A stretch of 64,000 nt of DNA from JAILZP01 sp037444185 (GTDB lineage Bacteria; Bacillota; Desulfotomaculia; Desulfotomaculales; Desulfocucumaceae): assembly GCA_037444185.1 (NCBI GenBank), contig JBBIMW010000002.1:1-64000 (forward strand), in the 5' to 3' direction. Of the stretch, positions 25,485-32,753 are shown in pieces. The notes beneath the pieces were generated by a model. That model was not told where the DNA came from. It did not search any database and saw only the letters and a program-made list of their open reading frames with translations. The translations under genes and the position numbers were made by a program. Position 1 is the stretch's first letter; every line of letters starts with the position of its first letter.

Positions 25485-26409
25485 CAAACTCCCGTCTGAC
25501 CTTTTTTAATATTTCACCGGCCCCCCGGGCTATCATTATGCCGGCCAGCCTTTCGCCGGTACCTTCCGGGTCGTGGCGGGGCCCTGCAATGGACGCCCTG
25601 ATCATGTTGCTCCCGTCCAATTCGGCCACCATCGCCTCCAGCAGTATATCGCCGCCGTCCAGCAAGGCCAGGGCTCCCACCGGTATCTGGCAGCCCCCCT
25701 CGAGGCTTCTCATCAGGGACCTTTCGGCGGTGACGGCCTCTCTGGAGGGGCCGTGGTCAATTTTCGAAAGCAGGTCCAATATCTCCCGGTCTCCCTCCCT
25801 GGCTTCCACCCCTATGGCGCCTTGGCCCACTGCGGGCAGGGCCACATCAAAGGGCACCAGTTCGGTTATGCGGTCATTGTAGCCCAGCCTGGCCAGACCG
25901 GCATAGGCCAGCACCAGGGCGTCTAATTCCTGCTCTTCCAGCTTGCGTAGCCGGGTGTTCAGGTTGCCCCGCACTGTGACGGTCTTCAAATCGGGCCGGA
26001 ACCTTTTCAGCTGGGCTATCCGGCGCAGGCTGCTGGTTCCTATGGCCGCCCCCCGGGGCAATTCCCGGAGTTTCTCCCCTTTTTTTGAGACCAGCACGTC
26101 TCCCGGGTACTCCCTCTTGCAAACCGCCCCAATGACCAGGCCTCCGGGCAGGCTGGTGGGCAAGTCCTTCATGCTGTGCACCGCCATGTCCACTTCGCCT
26201 TCCATCAAGGCCGCCTCTATTTCCCTGGTGAACAGCCCCTTGTCCCCTATCTTGGCCAGGGCCGCGTCCAGCATGTTGTCTCCCTTTGTTCTTATCCCCA
26301 TCAGACTTATTTTAATGCCGGGCCGCAGCTCCCTCAGCCTGCCGGCCACCCAGCCGGCCTGCCACACGGCCAGCCTGCTTTCCCTGGTGCCGATCCTGTA
26401 TTCCCGCAT
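25468..26409 (-). CDS. hemC: Hydroxymethylbilane synthase (porphobilinogen deaminase)
   Basis: HemC polymerises four porphobilinogens on its dipyrromethane cofactor. 313 residues from the ATG at 26407-26409, eight bases after GGAGG. Signatures: GTRESRLAVWQAG, HSMKDLPT and the cofactor-binding Cys in LEGGCQIPVGA. About 120 bases separate it from hemA, with two hairpins between. Confidence 0.96.
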   Translation of the reverse strand: MREYRIGTRESRLAVWQAGWVAGRLRELRPGIKISLMGIRTKGDNMLDAALAKIGDKGLFTREIEAALMEGEVDMAVHSMKDLPTSLPGGLVIGAVCKREYPGDVLVSKKGEKLRELPRGAAIGTSSLRRIAQLKRFRPDLKTVTVRGNLNTRLRKLEEQELDALVLAYAGLARLGYNDRITELVPFDVALPAVGQGAIGVEAREGDREILDLLSKIDHGPSREAVTAERSLMRSLEGGCQIPVGALALLDGGDILLEAMVAELDGSNMIRASIAGPRHDPEGTGERLAGIMIARGAGEILKKVRREFDAHVW

Positions 26410-26447
26410 CCAGCCATCCTCCAAACACCATACCTGTTCCACAACAA

Positions 26448-26527
26448 GCGGGGCTGTAAAAAGCCCCGCCTGAAAAGCCGTGTATCCGTTCCATAATCAA
26501 AAGCCCGCAGCTTTTGTCCCGGGGCTT
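26448..26527 (-). terminator. Two hairpins between hemA and hemC
   Basis: A perfect GCGGGGCT/AGCCCCGC stem (26448-26455 with 26462-26469) lies between hemA and hemC. Next to it, AAGCCC...GGGCTT (26501-26506 with 26522-26527) is followed on the minus strand by TTGATT. The second can act as a weak terminator and the first has no T-run. They could give partial termination or protect the mRNA end inside the operon. Confidence 0.4.
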
Positions 26528-26531
26528 GAGT

Positions 26532-27860
26532 TTATTTTTTCCCGACCAGCTTCATGCCAACCCTGTCCTCCGGCAAGCCCTTATGATTCCGGCCTTGCAC
26601 CTCCAGGCCGAACAGGTTTTGCAACACCTCAGCGTACAGGTGTCCCTCCGGTGTCAGGGCGTATTCCTTGATTCTGGTTACCGGTATGTGCAGCAGCTGG
26701 TTGACTATGGAATTTGCCAGTGAGCACACCACCTTCCGGTCATGGTCCGATATTTCACCCAGCCGGTTGAGGGCCCTTAGCAACTCTTTTTGCTTTATCT
26801 GCTCCCCCAGATTTTTCAGCGACGATATGGTGGGCACCACAAATTGAGTCCCCAGCCACTTCAAAAATTGTTCCAGTTCCGCCTCTATAATTCCTTCGCC
26901 GGCAACGGCGGCCTTTTTTCTTTCGGACAGGTGCCGGTCCACCACGTTCTGCAAGTCATCCACATCGTAAAGGGTGACCCCCTCCACTTTGCCGGCGGCC
27001 GGGTCCACGTCCCTGGGCACGGCGATGTCGATGAACATTATTCTTCTTCCGCGGCGGCTTTTCATCAATTCCACCACGTCGCCCAAGCGGACCACATAGT
27101 GGGTGGCCGAGGTACAGCTGATTACTATATCGGCCTGCACCATGAATTCAAACAGCCGGTCGAATCTCACCGCCCTGCCGCCGAACTTCCGGGCCATGTC
27201 CACCGCGCGGTGGTAGGAGCGGTTGGAAACAATGATGCCTTCAACGCCGTTGGAAACCAGGTGCAGGGCGGTAAGCTCGCTCATCTTGCCGGCGCCTATC
27301 ACCAGCACCACTTTGCCCCGCAGGCTGCCGAAGGACTGCCGGGCCAGTTCCACGGCGGTGTAGCTTATGGATACGGAATTTTTGTCGATCCCCGTTTCCG
27401 TGCGCACCCTTTTTCCCACGGTGATGGCCTGCTGAAAAAGTGTGTTCAACACCCGGTTGCTGGAACCGTAACGGCATGCGGACTGGTAGGCCTGACGCAC
27501 CTGTCCCAGTATCTGGGTTTCGCCCAGCACCATGGAGTCCAGCCCGGCGGAAACCCTGAACAGGTGCCTGATGGCATCGTAAAGGGTGTGCGTGTATGTG
27601 CAGTTTTTTATTTCCGATATATCCACGCCGGACTTGCCGGATAAAAAGTCCCGGACGGCCCCCAGCCCCTCGTCCATTTCTCTGGTGGCGGCGTATATTT
27701 CGGTGCGGTTGCAGGTGGAAATAATCACACACCCCTCTATGGCGGGGTATGCCTTCAGTTTTTTCAGCCAGTCCCCCAGGGATTGTTCGGAAAAGGATAG
27801 TTTTTCTCTTATTTCAACGGGAGCCGTCCTGTGGTTGACTCCCACCGCCAAGATAAGCAT
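26532..27860 (-). CDS. hemA: Glutamyl-tRNA reductase
   Basis: HemA reduces glutamyl-tRNA to glutamate-1-semialdehyde with NADPH. 442 residues: catalytic Cys50 in ISTCNRTE, the GAGKMSELTALHL nucleotide fold, and a C-terminal dimerisation helix. Its first 47 bases overlap the end of the sirC-like gene, so the two are read in different frames and probably coupled. Confidence 0.97.
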   Translation of the reverse strand: MLILAVGVNHRTAPVEIREKLSFSEQSLGDWLKKLKAYPAIEGCVIISTCNRTEIYAATREMDEGLGAVRDFLSGKSGVDISEIKNCTYTHTLYDAIRHLFRVSAGLDSMVLGETQILGQVRQAYQSACRYGSSNRVLNTLFQQAITVGKRVRTETGIDKNSVSISYTAVELARQSFGSLRGKVVLVIGAGKMSELTALHLVSNGVEGIIVSNRSYHRAVDMARKFGGRAVRFDRLFEFMVQADIVISCTSATHYVVRLGDVVELMKSRRGRRIMFIDIAVPRDVDPAAGKVEGVTLYDVDDLQNVVDRHLSERKKAAVAGEGIIEAELEQFLKWLGTQFVVPTISSLKNLGEQIKQKELLRALNRLGEISDHDRKVVCSLANSIVNQLLHIPVTRIKEYALTPEGHLYAEVLQNLFGLEVQGRNHKGLPEDRVGMKLVGKK

Positions 27861-28482
27861 TATTTATACGCTCCTTTGCCAGGTCAAACTTCCCTTTCCT
27901 GAGCAATTCCATGGCTTCGCCGTCCAGCAGGGCGGCCAGCCGCCTTTCCTTTTCTCCGGCGTCCTTTGTTTCTCTTAGTACCCTGTCCCGCAGCTCCCCG
28001 ATCATCTCCACCACGGCTTCATAGCCGGCGGGAAAGGCTTTTTCCAGCTGTTCCCTGATTTTTCTGGCCAGCAGGGGGCTTTTTCCATCGGTGGAAACTG
28101 CTATCTGCAAGGAACCCCGGCGAACCACGGCCGGTACGTAAAAATTGCCCCGGGGAGGGTCGTCCACCACATTGACCAGTAGCCCCCGGCTCATGCAGTC
28201 CCGGGACACTTTGGCGTTCGTCCCGTTGCTGTCCGTGGCCCCGATGACAAGAAAAACACCTTCCAGGTATTCTTCACGGTATTGATCCGGAATGTGCGAA
28301 ATGGTTCCCGAAAGGGCGAGTTTATGGAGGTTTCCGGTGATCGCCGGGCTTACCAGCCTCACCCCGGCCCCGCACTCCAACAGTGAAAGCACTTTTCTTT
28401 CGGCCACCCGGCCTCCTCCCACCACCAGGCACAGCCGGTTTTCCAGATTGAGTGATATGGGATAACATCTGGCCAATGTCAT
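27814..28482 (-). CDS. Precorrin-2 dehydrogenase / sirohydrochlorin ferrochelatase-type protein (SirC/Met8)
   Basis: A 222-residue protein with N-terminal Rossmann motif VVGGGRVAERKVLSLLE, then a dimerisation segment DDPPRGNFYVPAVVRRGSL. This is the Met8/CysG-N family that oxidises precorrin-2 to sirohydrochlorin with NAD+; some members also insert iron. It supplies the branch point to haem (Ahb) and, with CbiX, to cobalamin. It is probably the first haem gene after the polyprenyl synthase. Confidence 0.93.
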   Translation of the reverse strand: MTLARCYPISLNLENRLCLVVGGGRVAERKVLSLLECGAGVRLVSPAITGNLHKLALSGTISHIPDQYREEYLEGVFLVIGATDSNGTNAKVSRDCMSRGLLVNVVDDPPRGNFYVPAVVRRGSLQIAVSTDGKSPLLARKIREQLEKAFPAGYEAVVEMIGELRDRVLRETKDAGEKERRLAALLDGEAMELLRKGKFDLAKERINNAYLGGGSQPQDGSR

Positions 28483-28536
28483 CTTGCGCCCTTCATCCGC
28501 AACTTTTCGTTTCCTGAGCCGCCGGTCCGGAATCCC

Positions 28537-29517
28537 TTAAAACTGCCTTGTGCTGATAAACTCGGCCACGGTGTACAGGGTCCGCCTGGCGGGCATGTCC
28601 GGCAGATCAGCCAGCTGTTCCCTGGCCCTGGTGATGAACCTTTGCGCCACCTTGCCGGCGTAATCCACTCCGCCGCAGGAGACGATTATCGCGCAGGCTT
28701 CCCTTACCTCATCCCCGCCCTTGTGTTCCATGGTCACCAATTCCGCCAGCATGTCCCTCCGGGGACTGTGCTTTAAGGCATATATCAGCGGCAGGGTGAT
28801 TATTCCCTGGCGCAGGTCGCTGCCTATGGGCTTGCCCAGTTTTTCCTGATCGGCGGTCAGATCCAGAATGTCATCGGTGATCTGAAAGGCCATGCCTATG
28901 CTGTGGCCGTAACGCCTGAGAGTCTGCTGCAAGGGGCCCCGGGCGCCGCATACGGCGGCGCCCAGCTGGCAGCTGGCCGATATAAGCAGGGCGGTTTTTC
29001 TGTTGATGCGGTAAAAATAATCTCGGATGGTCTGGTTTGCCTTATTGGCCGTGGCCAGTTGCTGTATTTCACCCTCGCACATTTTGACGCTGGTGTCCGC
29101 CAAAATCCTGGCCACCGCCGGATTTTCGCATTCCGATATTAGTTTTAGCGACTTGCCGAAAAGATAGTCTCCGAGATGGGTGGAAATCCTGTTTCCCCAC
29201 ATGGCTTTTACGGTGGGAATATTTCTTCTGGTCATGGAAGAGTCCACCACATCGTCGTGGACCAGTGTGGCCATGTGAATGAGCTCCAGGGCCACCGCCA
29301 GGGGCAGCACCTTTTTGTAGTCATACTGATGAAACTTGCCTCCAAGGAAGCTGAATGCCGGTCTCAATCTTTTCCCGCCCGCGTTCATCAGGTGAATGGC
29401 GGTGTCTTTTATCAGCGGCTCGGCGTCCCGGACAATATTTCGCAATTCCTTTTCCACATATTCTATCTCGTGCTTTATTTCTTCGAATATTTCCAGCAAA
29501 TATTTCACCCGCTCCAA
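28537..29517 (-). CDS. Polyprenyl (heptaprenyl-type) diphosphate synthase
   Basis: A 326-residue trans-isoprenyl synthase that elongates farnesyl diphosphate for the menaquinone side chain. It has the first Asp-rich motif LVHDDVVD and the second QITDDILDL. A TTG at 29515-29517 gives the full length; a TTG seven codons later follows GGTGA better. It lies 54 bases upstream of the sirC-like gene on the same strand, which ties quinone and haem synthesis together. Confidence 0.9.
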   Translation of the reverse strand: MERVKYLLEIFEEIKHEIEYVEKELRNIVRDAEPLIKDTAIHLMNAGGKRLRPAFSFLGGKFHQYDYKKVLPLAVALELIHMATLVHDDVVDSSMTRRNIPTVKAMWGNRISTHLGDYLFGKSLKLISECENPAVARILADTSVKMCEGEIQQLATANKANQTIRDYFYRINRKTALLISASCQLGAAVCGARGPLQQTLRRYGHSIGMAFQITDDILDLTADQEKLGKPIGSDLRQGIITLPLIYALKHSPRRDMLAELVTMEHKGGDEVREACAIIVSCGGVDYAGKVAQRFITRAREQLADLPDMPARRTLYTVAEFISTRQF

Positions 29518-29717
29518 GGGGCTTTCGCCGCCATTAGGACTTAAAAAAGCCTCTTCCCGACATTATTTCCCGATACCCGCCCATCGCAGAAGAGGTGTGT
29601 ATTTTGTTTGCTGTTCGGATTCTGTACAACCATATATAAGATTATTATATTTCCTGCCAAAAATCAATGGCAGAGGATGACATATCCACCACCGCCCGCA
29701 ATCCGTCCGCCCCCGCC
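29518..29717. other. Intergenic region upstream of the polyprenyl synthase gene
   Basis: No credible gene is visible. The middle (about 29620-29665) is AT-rich and should hold the promoter of the polyprenyl synthase/haem operon, but no clean -35/-10 pair stands out. The selC promoter follows at 29718. Confidence 0.35.
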
Positions 29718-29746
29718 TTGCCGTCGTCCGGCCGATCTGTTATAAT
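29718..29746 (+). promoter_or_regulatory. Sigma-70-type promoter of the selC tRNA
   Basis: TTGCCG (29718-29723) and a perfect TATAAT (29741-29746) are separated by 17 bases, 32 bases upstream of the tRNA 5' end. Confidence 0.8.
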
Positions 29747-29778
29747 AGTGCCGCGGCCTGTCCGGCTGCGATAGTCAC

Positions 29779-29876
29779 GGGGGTGGATGGCGCCTGGTGG
29801 CGCTCCTGGTCTTCAAAACCAGCCGCGGGGCGTGAGGAGCGTCCCTGGTGGGTTCGATTCCCACACACTCCCGCCA
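29779..29876 (+). tRNA. selC: Selenocysteine tRNA (anticodon UCA)
   Basis: A 98-base tRNA with a long acceptor (GGGGGTG pairing with CACTCCC), an extended D-arm, anticodon loop CTTCAAA (anticodon TCA), a very long variable arm, T-loop GGTTCGATTCC, discriminator G and encoded CCA. These are the hallmarks of bacterial tRNA-Sec. It shows that the organism inserts selenocysteine at UGA; selA, selB and selD are not in the window. Confidence 0.95.
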
Positions 29877-29974
29877 GATAAGACTTTCATCATGGTCGGG
29901 CAAATCCTCCCGGCAGGTTATAGTATGCCATGGAAAGCCATCGGTACACTGCTCCAAAGGAGGGCTATTTGGTG

Positions 29975-30538
29975 ATGCAAACGCAATTATACACTTATGA
30001 AGATTATTTAAAGATTAATGATGACAACAGGTATGAGCTGATTGGAGGTGAATTGTTATTGGTTCCAGCGCCAAAGACTATCCACCAGGAGGCAAGCAGG
30101 AAGTTAATTCAGATTATTGGGGTATTCATCGACCAACAAAAGTTGGGTAAATTATTCCATGCGCCCACCGATGTTGTTTTAAGTGAAATGGACAAACCGC
30201 AGCCTGACATACTTTTTATCTCTGCCAATCGTCTGGATATTATTACCGAAGATTACATTAAGGGCGCACCAGATTTAGTAATTGAAATACTGTCACCTTC
30301 AACCTCCAGCCTTGATAAAGTAAGAAAGAGTAAACTGTACTATAGGTATGGAGTAAAGGAATATTGGATTGTTGATCCAAATGATAAATCAGTACAGGTG
30401 TTTACCCGTGGCGAAAAAAACTGGAATTTATTTGAAGCCTACGGCGCAAACCAAACTTTACTATCTCCGCTGCTTCCCGGGTTAGAAATACAACTTAACG
30501 ATATTTTTACCGATGAATACGACAATATTGCACAATGA
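29975..30538 (+). CDS. Uma2 family (DUF820) restriction endonuclease-like protein
   Basis: 187 residues with the Uma2 signature: YTYEDYLKINDDNRYELIGG at the start, then QPDILFIS, PDLVIEILSPSTSSLDKVRK and YGVKEYWIVDP, carrying the D...E-x-L nuclease residues of the PD-(D/E)XK fold. The ATG at 29975 follows GGAGGG. The gene is clearly more AT-rich than its neighbours and lies just behind selC, a classical integration target, so recent transfer is likely. The family is abundant in cyanobacteria and some Firmicutes; its function is unproven. Confidence 0.85.
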   Translation: MQTQLYTYEDYLKINDDNRYELIGGELLLVPAPKTIHQEASRKLIQIIGVFIDQQKLGKLFHAPTDVVLSEMDKPQPDILFISANRLDIITEDYIKGAPDLVIEILSPSTSSLDKVRKSKLYYRYGVKEYWIVDPNDKSVQVFTRGEKNWNLFEAYGANQTLLSPLLPGLEIQLNDIFTDEYDNIAQ

Positions 30539-30567
30539 TAAGAAAATCCCCCTCGCCGACTAAGCAT

Positions 30568-30903
30568 TCAGTTCCTCTTCGGTTTCACGTCCGGATTATC
30601 CGTGCTATATCCCCCGAAGGTTATTCTGCCGTCACTGTCCGACCTGAAATACGTGTACTTCACCCCAGGCTCGTCTTTGAAAATCACTGTGGCGGCGTAC
30701 ATGCCCGTCTTTCTGTCCATGCCGCCCCAAATATGCTTTATGTCTTCGGGTTTGCATCCTTTTTCATCAACCAGGTACCGGGTCACGTCCTTTTCCAGGT
30801 CTGCTTCCTTGGCCATATTCCCCTGACGGACGAAATCGACGGACAGCGCCAGTATAAACACCGCTGCAGTCAGCAGTATCATTGCTTTCAACGGAGACTT
30901 CAC
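30568..30903 (-). CDS. Small membrane-anchored protein, DUF3139-like
   Basis: 111 residues from a GTG at 30901-30903, preceded by GGGGGGAG. An N-terminal signal anchor (AMILLTAAVFILALSVDFV) is followed by an extracytoplasmic domain with VTRYLVDEKG...VIFKDEPGVKYTYFRSD. The pattern FKDEP...Y-x-Y resembles DUF3139 proteins. Function unknown. Confidence 0.6.
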   Translation of the reverse strand: MKSPLKAMILLTAAVFILALSVDFVRQGNMAKEADLEKDVTRYLVDEKGCKPEDIKHIWGGMDRKTGMYAATVIFKDEPGVKYTYFRSDSDGRITFGGYSTDNPDVKPKRN

Positions 30904-31010
30904 GGCAATTCTCCCCCCGGAATATTCTATGTAATTATACCATATTTCCGGTTCCGGCCACAGGCCCTTATGGCGCCCAAGGAATAATTTTGCCCTTTGC
31001 AGCCTTAATT

Positions 31011-32036
31011 TCAAGGTTGACGGGGATTATTCCGTTTCCCCGCCGTGCCCGGCAGGCCGCCTTCCCTGTTGGACAAAATGCAGTAAAGTGAAAGGGTCAG
31101 GTTTATCAGCCCGAAGGTTTGGTACCCTTGCTTCAAGACCATCTCCGCCCCGGACAGGTGTTGTATTGACAGTAGCAATACGGCACAGAAAAAATATCCC
31201 CTGGCTTTTTCCCTGGACAGGGCATTCCAGAAAAACCTCCTGTTTCGCTGCTTTCCTCCGGCGGATACTGGATCCCGCCCTCCGGGGGCCGGGGGAAAAA
31301 TTTCATGACCGGTCTGCCTGGCGAGATCCACCAGTCTATGCAAATCCACCAGGAAAACTCTGTTCCCGCCTTCCCGGGCGGCCCGGCCGGCCTCGCCGGA
31401 AAATACGCCGGCCGCCACCAGTATTCCTTCCCCCATTCCCATTCGCTTTATTTCTTCCTTGAATTCCAGCACTCTTCCGGCGGAGACGGCGCCTTCTCCC
31501 TCCTTTGGCAGCAGGCACCCCACGGCCACCGGCACGCCCCGGTACAGCGCCCTGGCGGCGCCGGCTTCCCCCGCAGCGTTTTTCTCCGGAATATTATTTA
31601 CCGCCTGGACATTACTGAAGCCGTCGAGCCTTTCCAGTATCTTCACCACAATATCTGTCAGTTTTTCAACGCCCCCGATGTTTATTATTCTTTCCCGGCA
31701 AATTCTCCCGGCCTCCCAGGCCCGGTGATGCGCCGCCGCGTTTTGCCGCAACAATTTTCTCAGCCAGAAGGCAAAGCAGGCCTCGAGGGCCAGGATTGGC
31801 GCCGCCAGGACCAAGGCTTTGGCGCAGACACCGGCATAGGCCAGGACAGCCATCAGTGTGGCGAACATTACCAGCAGCAGAGGGCCGTAAAAATCAATGC
31901 TCCTGGCCAGGCCGTTTCTGTCGTCCCGGACGGGCTTCACATAATACCGCAGATATTTTCCCTTTCTTCTCATTTCCCTCCAGGTATAAATATTGAATTT
32001 AAACAGATATTTTCCAGGGCTGAATGCTCTTATCAC
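31011..32036 (-). CDS. Membrane protein with Mrr-like restriction-endonuclease domain
   Basis: A 341-residue protein with two N-terminal helices (about residues 48-92), a soluble domain (about 115-255) and a hydrophobic C-terminal stretch after a basic linker. The part with EFKEEIKRMGMGEGILVAAG, GNRVFLVDLHRLVDLARQTG resembles the C-terminal half of Mrr-cat nuclease domains (recovery strand, then a DG-x-x-L helix), but the catalytic D...E/QxK residues are not convincingly visible. GTG start after GGGGGTG. Role unknown; possibly an inactive nuclease fold at the membrane. Confidence 0.45.
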   Translation of the reverse strand: MIRAFSPGKYLFKFNIYTWREMRRKGKYLRYYVKPVRDDRNGLARSIDFYGPLLLVMFATLMAVLAYAGVCAKALVLAAPILALEACFAFWLRKLLRQNAAAHHRAWEAGRICRERIINIGGVEKLTDIVVKILERLDGFSNVQAVNNIPEKNAAGEAGAARALYRGVPVAVGCLLPKEGEGAVSAGRVLEFKEEIKRMGMGEGILVAAGVFSGEAGRAAREGGNRVFLVDLHRLVDLARQTGHEIFPPAPGGRDPVSAGGKQRNRRFFWNALSREKARGYFFCAVLLLSIQHLSGAEMVLKQGYQTFGLINLTLSLYCILSNREGGLPGTAGKRNNPRQP

Positions 32037-32176
32037 CGTCCGGCACCCCCGCTTGGATTATTTATTCTAAATATTGCCGGTTTGATTGGCGCCGATACAT
32101 TCATCCATCATGCTGTATCAAACCGGCCGAAAAAAATTAAACTAACCTTTATACGACATACAGCCTTCCAAGGACC

Positions 32177-32192
32177 GGAGGTGTGAAATATC
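32177..32192 (+). promoter_or_regulatory. Ribosome-binding site that points to an ATC start for the NuoE-like gene
   Basis: GGAGGTG at 32177-32183 is one of the strongest Shine-Dalgarno matches in the window. In the coding frame an in-frame TGA (32184-32186) follows, then AAT, then ATC at 32190-32192, eight bases after GGAGG. No ATG, GTG or TTG occurs in frame until 32274, which would cut off a conserved N-terminal helix. Confidence 0.6.
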
Positions 32193-32753
32193 GGCGGAAC
32201 GGACAAACACCCGGAGGCTTATTACAGGCGCCTGGACGAAATAATCCACCGTTTCGGGCAGAAAAGGGGGCAGTTGATAAGAATTCTCAAGGAAGCCCAG
32301 GATATATCCGGCTATCTCCCGGAGGAGGTGCAGGACTATATTGCCGGCAGGATCGGTGTGCCTGTGAGCGAGGTCAACGGGGTGGTGACCTTTTACTCTC
32401 TTTTCAACACCGATCCCGTGGGTAGGTACGGCATCAACGTGTGCATGGGCACTGCCTGCTACGTTCAGGGTGCCCGGGGGATTATGGAGGATTTCAGGCG
32501 GGAGCTTGCCCTGGAGGACGGGGACACCTCCGCCGACGGGGTTTTTACCGTTAAAAGCACCCGCTGCCTGGGCGCCTGCGGCCTGGCCCCGGTGATTACA
32601 GTAAACGGCGAAGTCCACGGCAACCTCGGTCGTAAAGACGTGTCCAAAATTCTCCGGAGCTATCGCAAATTACACGGGGCGGGTGAAAAAAGAGATGATC
32701 AGAGGGTTGAAAGACCTGGAGCAGATCAGGAACAGGCTACGGCCGGAAATTGA
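32190..32753 (+). CDS. NuoE/HydC-like [2Fe-2S] subunit
   Basis: Thioredoxin-like [2Fe-2S] protein of the NuoE/HndA kind. Its helical start YYRRLDEIIHRFGQKRGQLI is followed by RILKEAQDISGYLPEEV, GVVTFYSLF, and cluster cysteines in VCMGTACYVQGA and STRCLGACGLAP. It passes electrons between NAD(H)-linked NuoF and a partner enzyme. The conserved N-terminal helix starts upstream of the first canonical codon (TTG 32274), so an ATC start at 32190 is proposed. The end overlaps the NuoF-like gene by about 60 bases. Confidence 0.88.
   Translation: MGGTDKHPEAYYRRLDEIIHRFGQKRGQLIRILKEAQDISGYLPEEVQDYIAGRIGVPVSEVNGVVTFYSLFNTDPVGRYGINVCMGTACYVQGARGIMEDFRRELALEDGDTSADGVFTVKSTRCLGACGLAPVITVNGEVHGNLGRKDVSKILRSYRKLHGAGEKRDDQRVERPGADQEQATAGN

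Noticed and set aside
23934..25499. A 521-codon plus-strand frame opposite cobA-hemD
   Set aside because: GC-rich codon bias leaves antisense frames open; the minus frame has all SUMT and HemD motifs and the plus frame resembles no protein.
31011..32036. The membrane protein considered as an active Mrr restriction enzyme
   Set aside because: Only part of the Mrr-like fold pattern is visible, catalytic residues are not convincing, and no methyltransferase or other restriction-modification gene is nearby.
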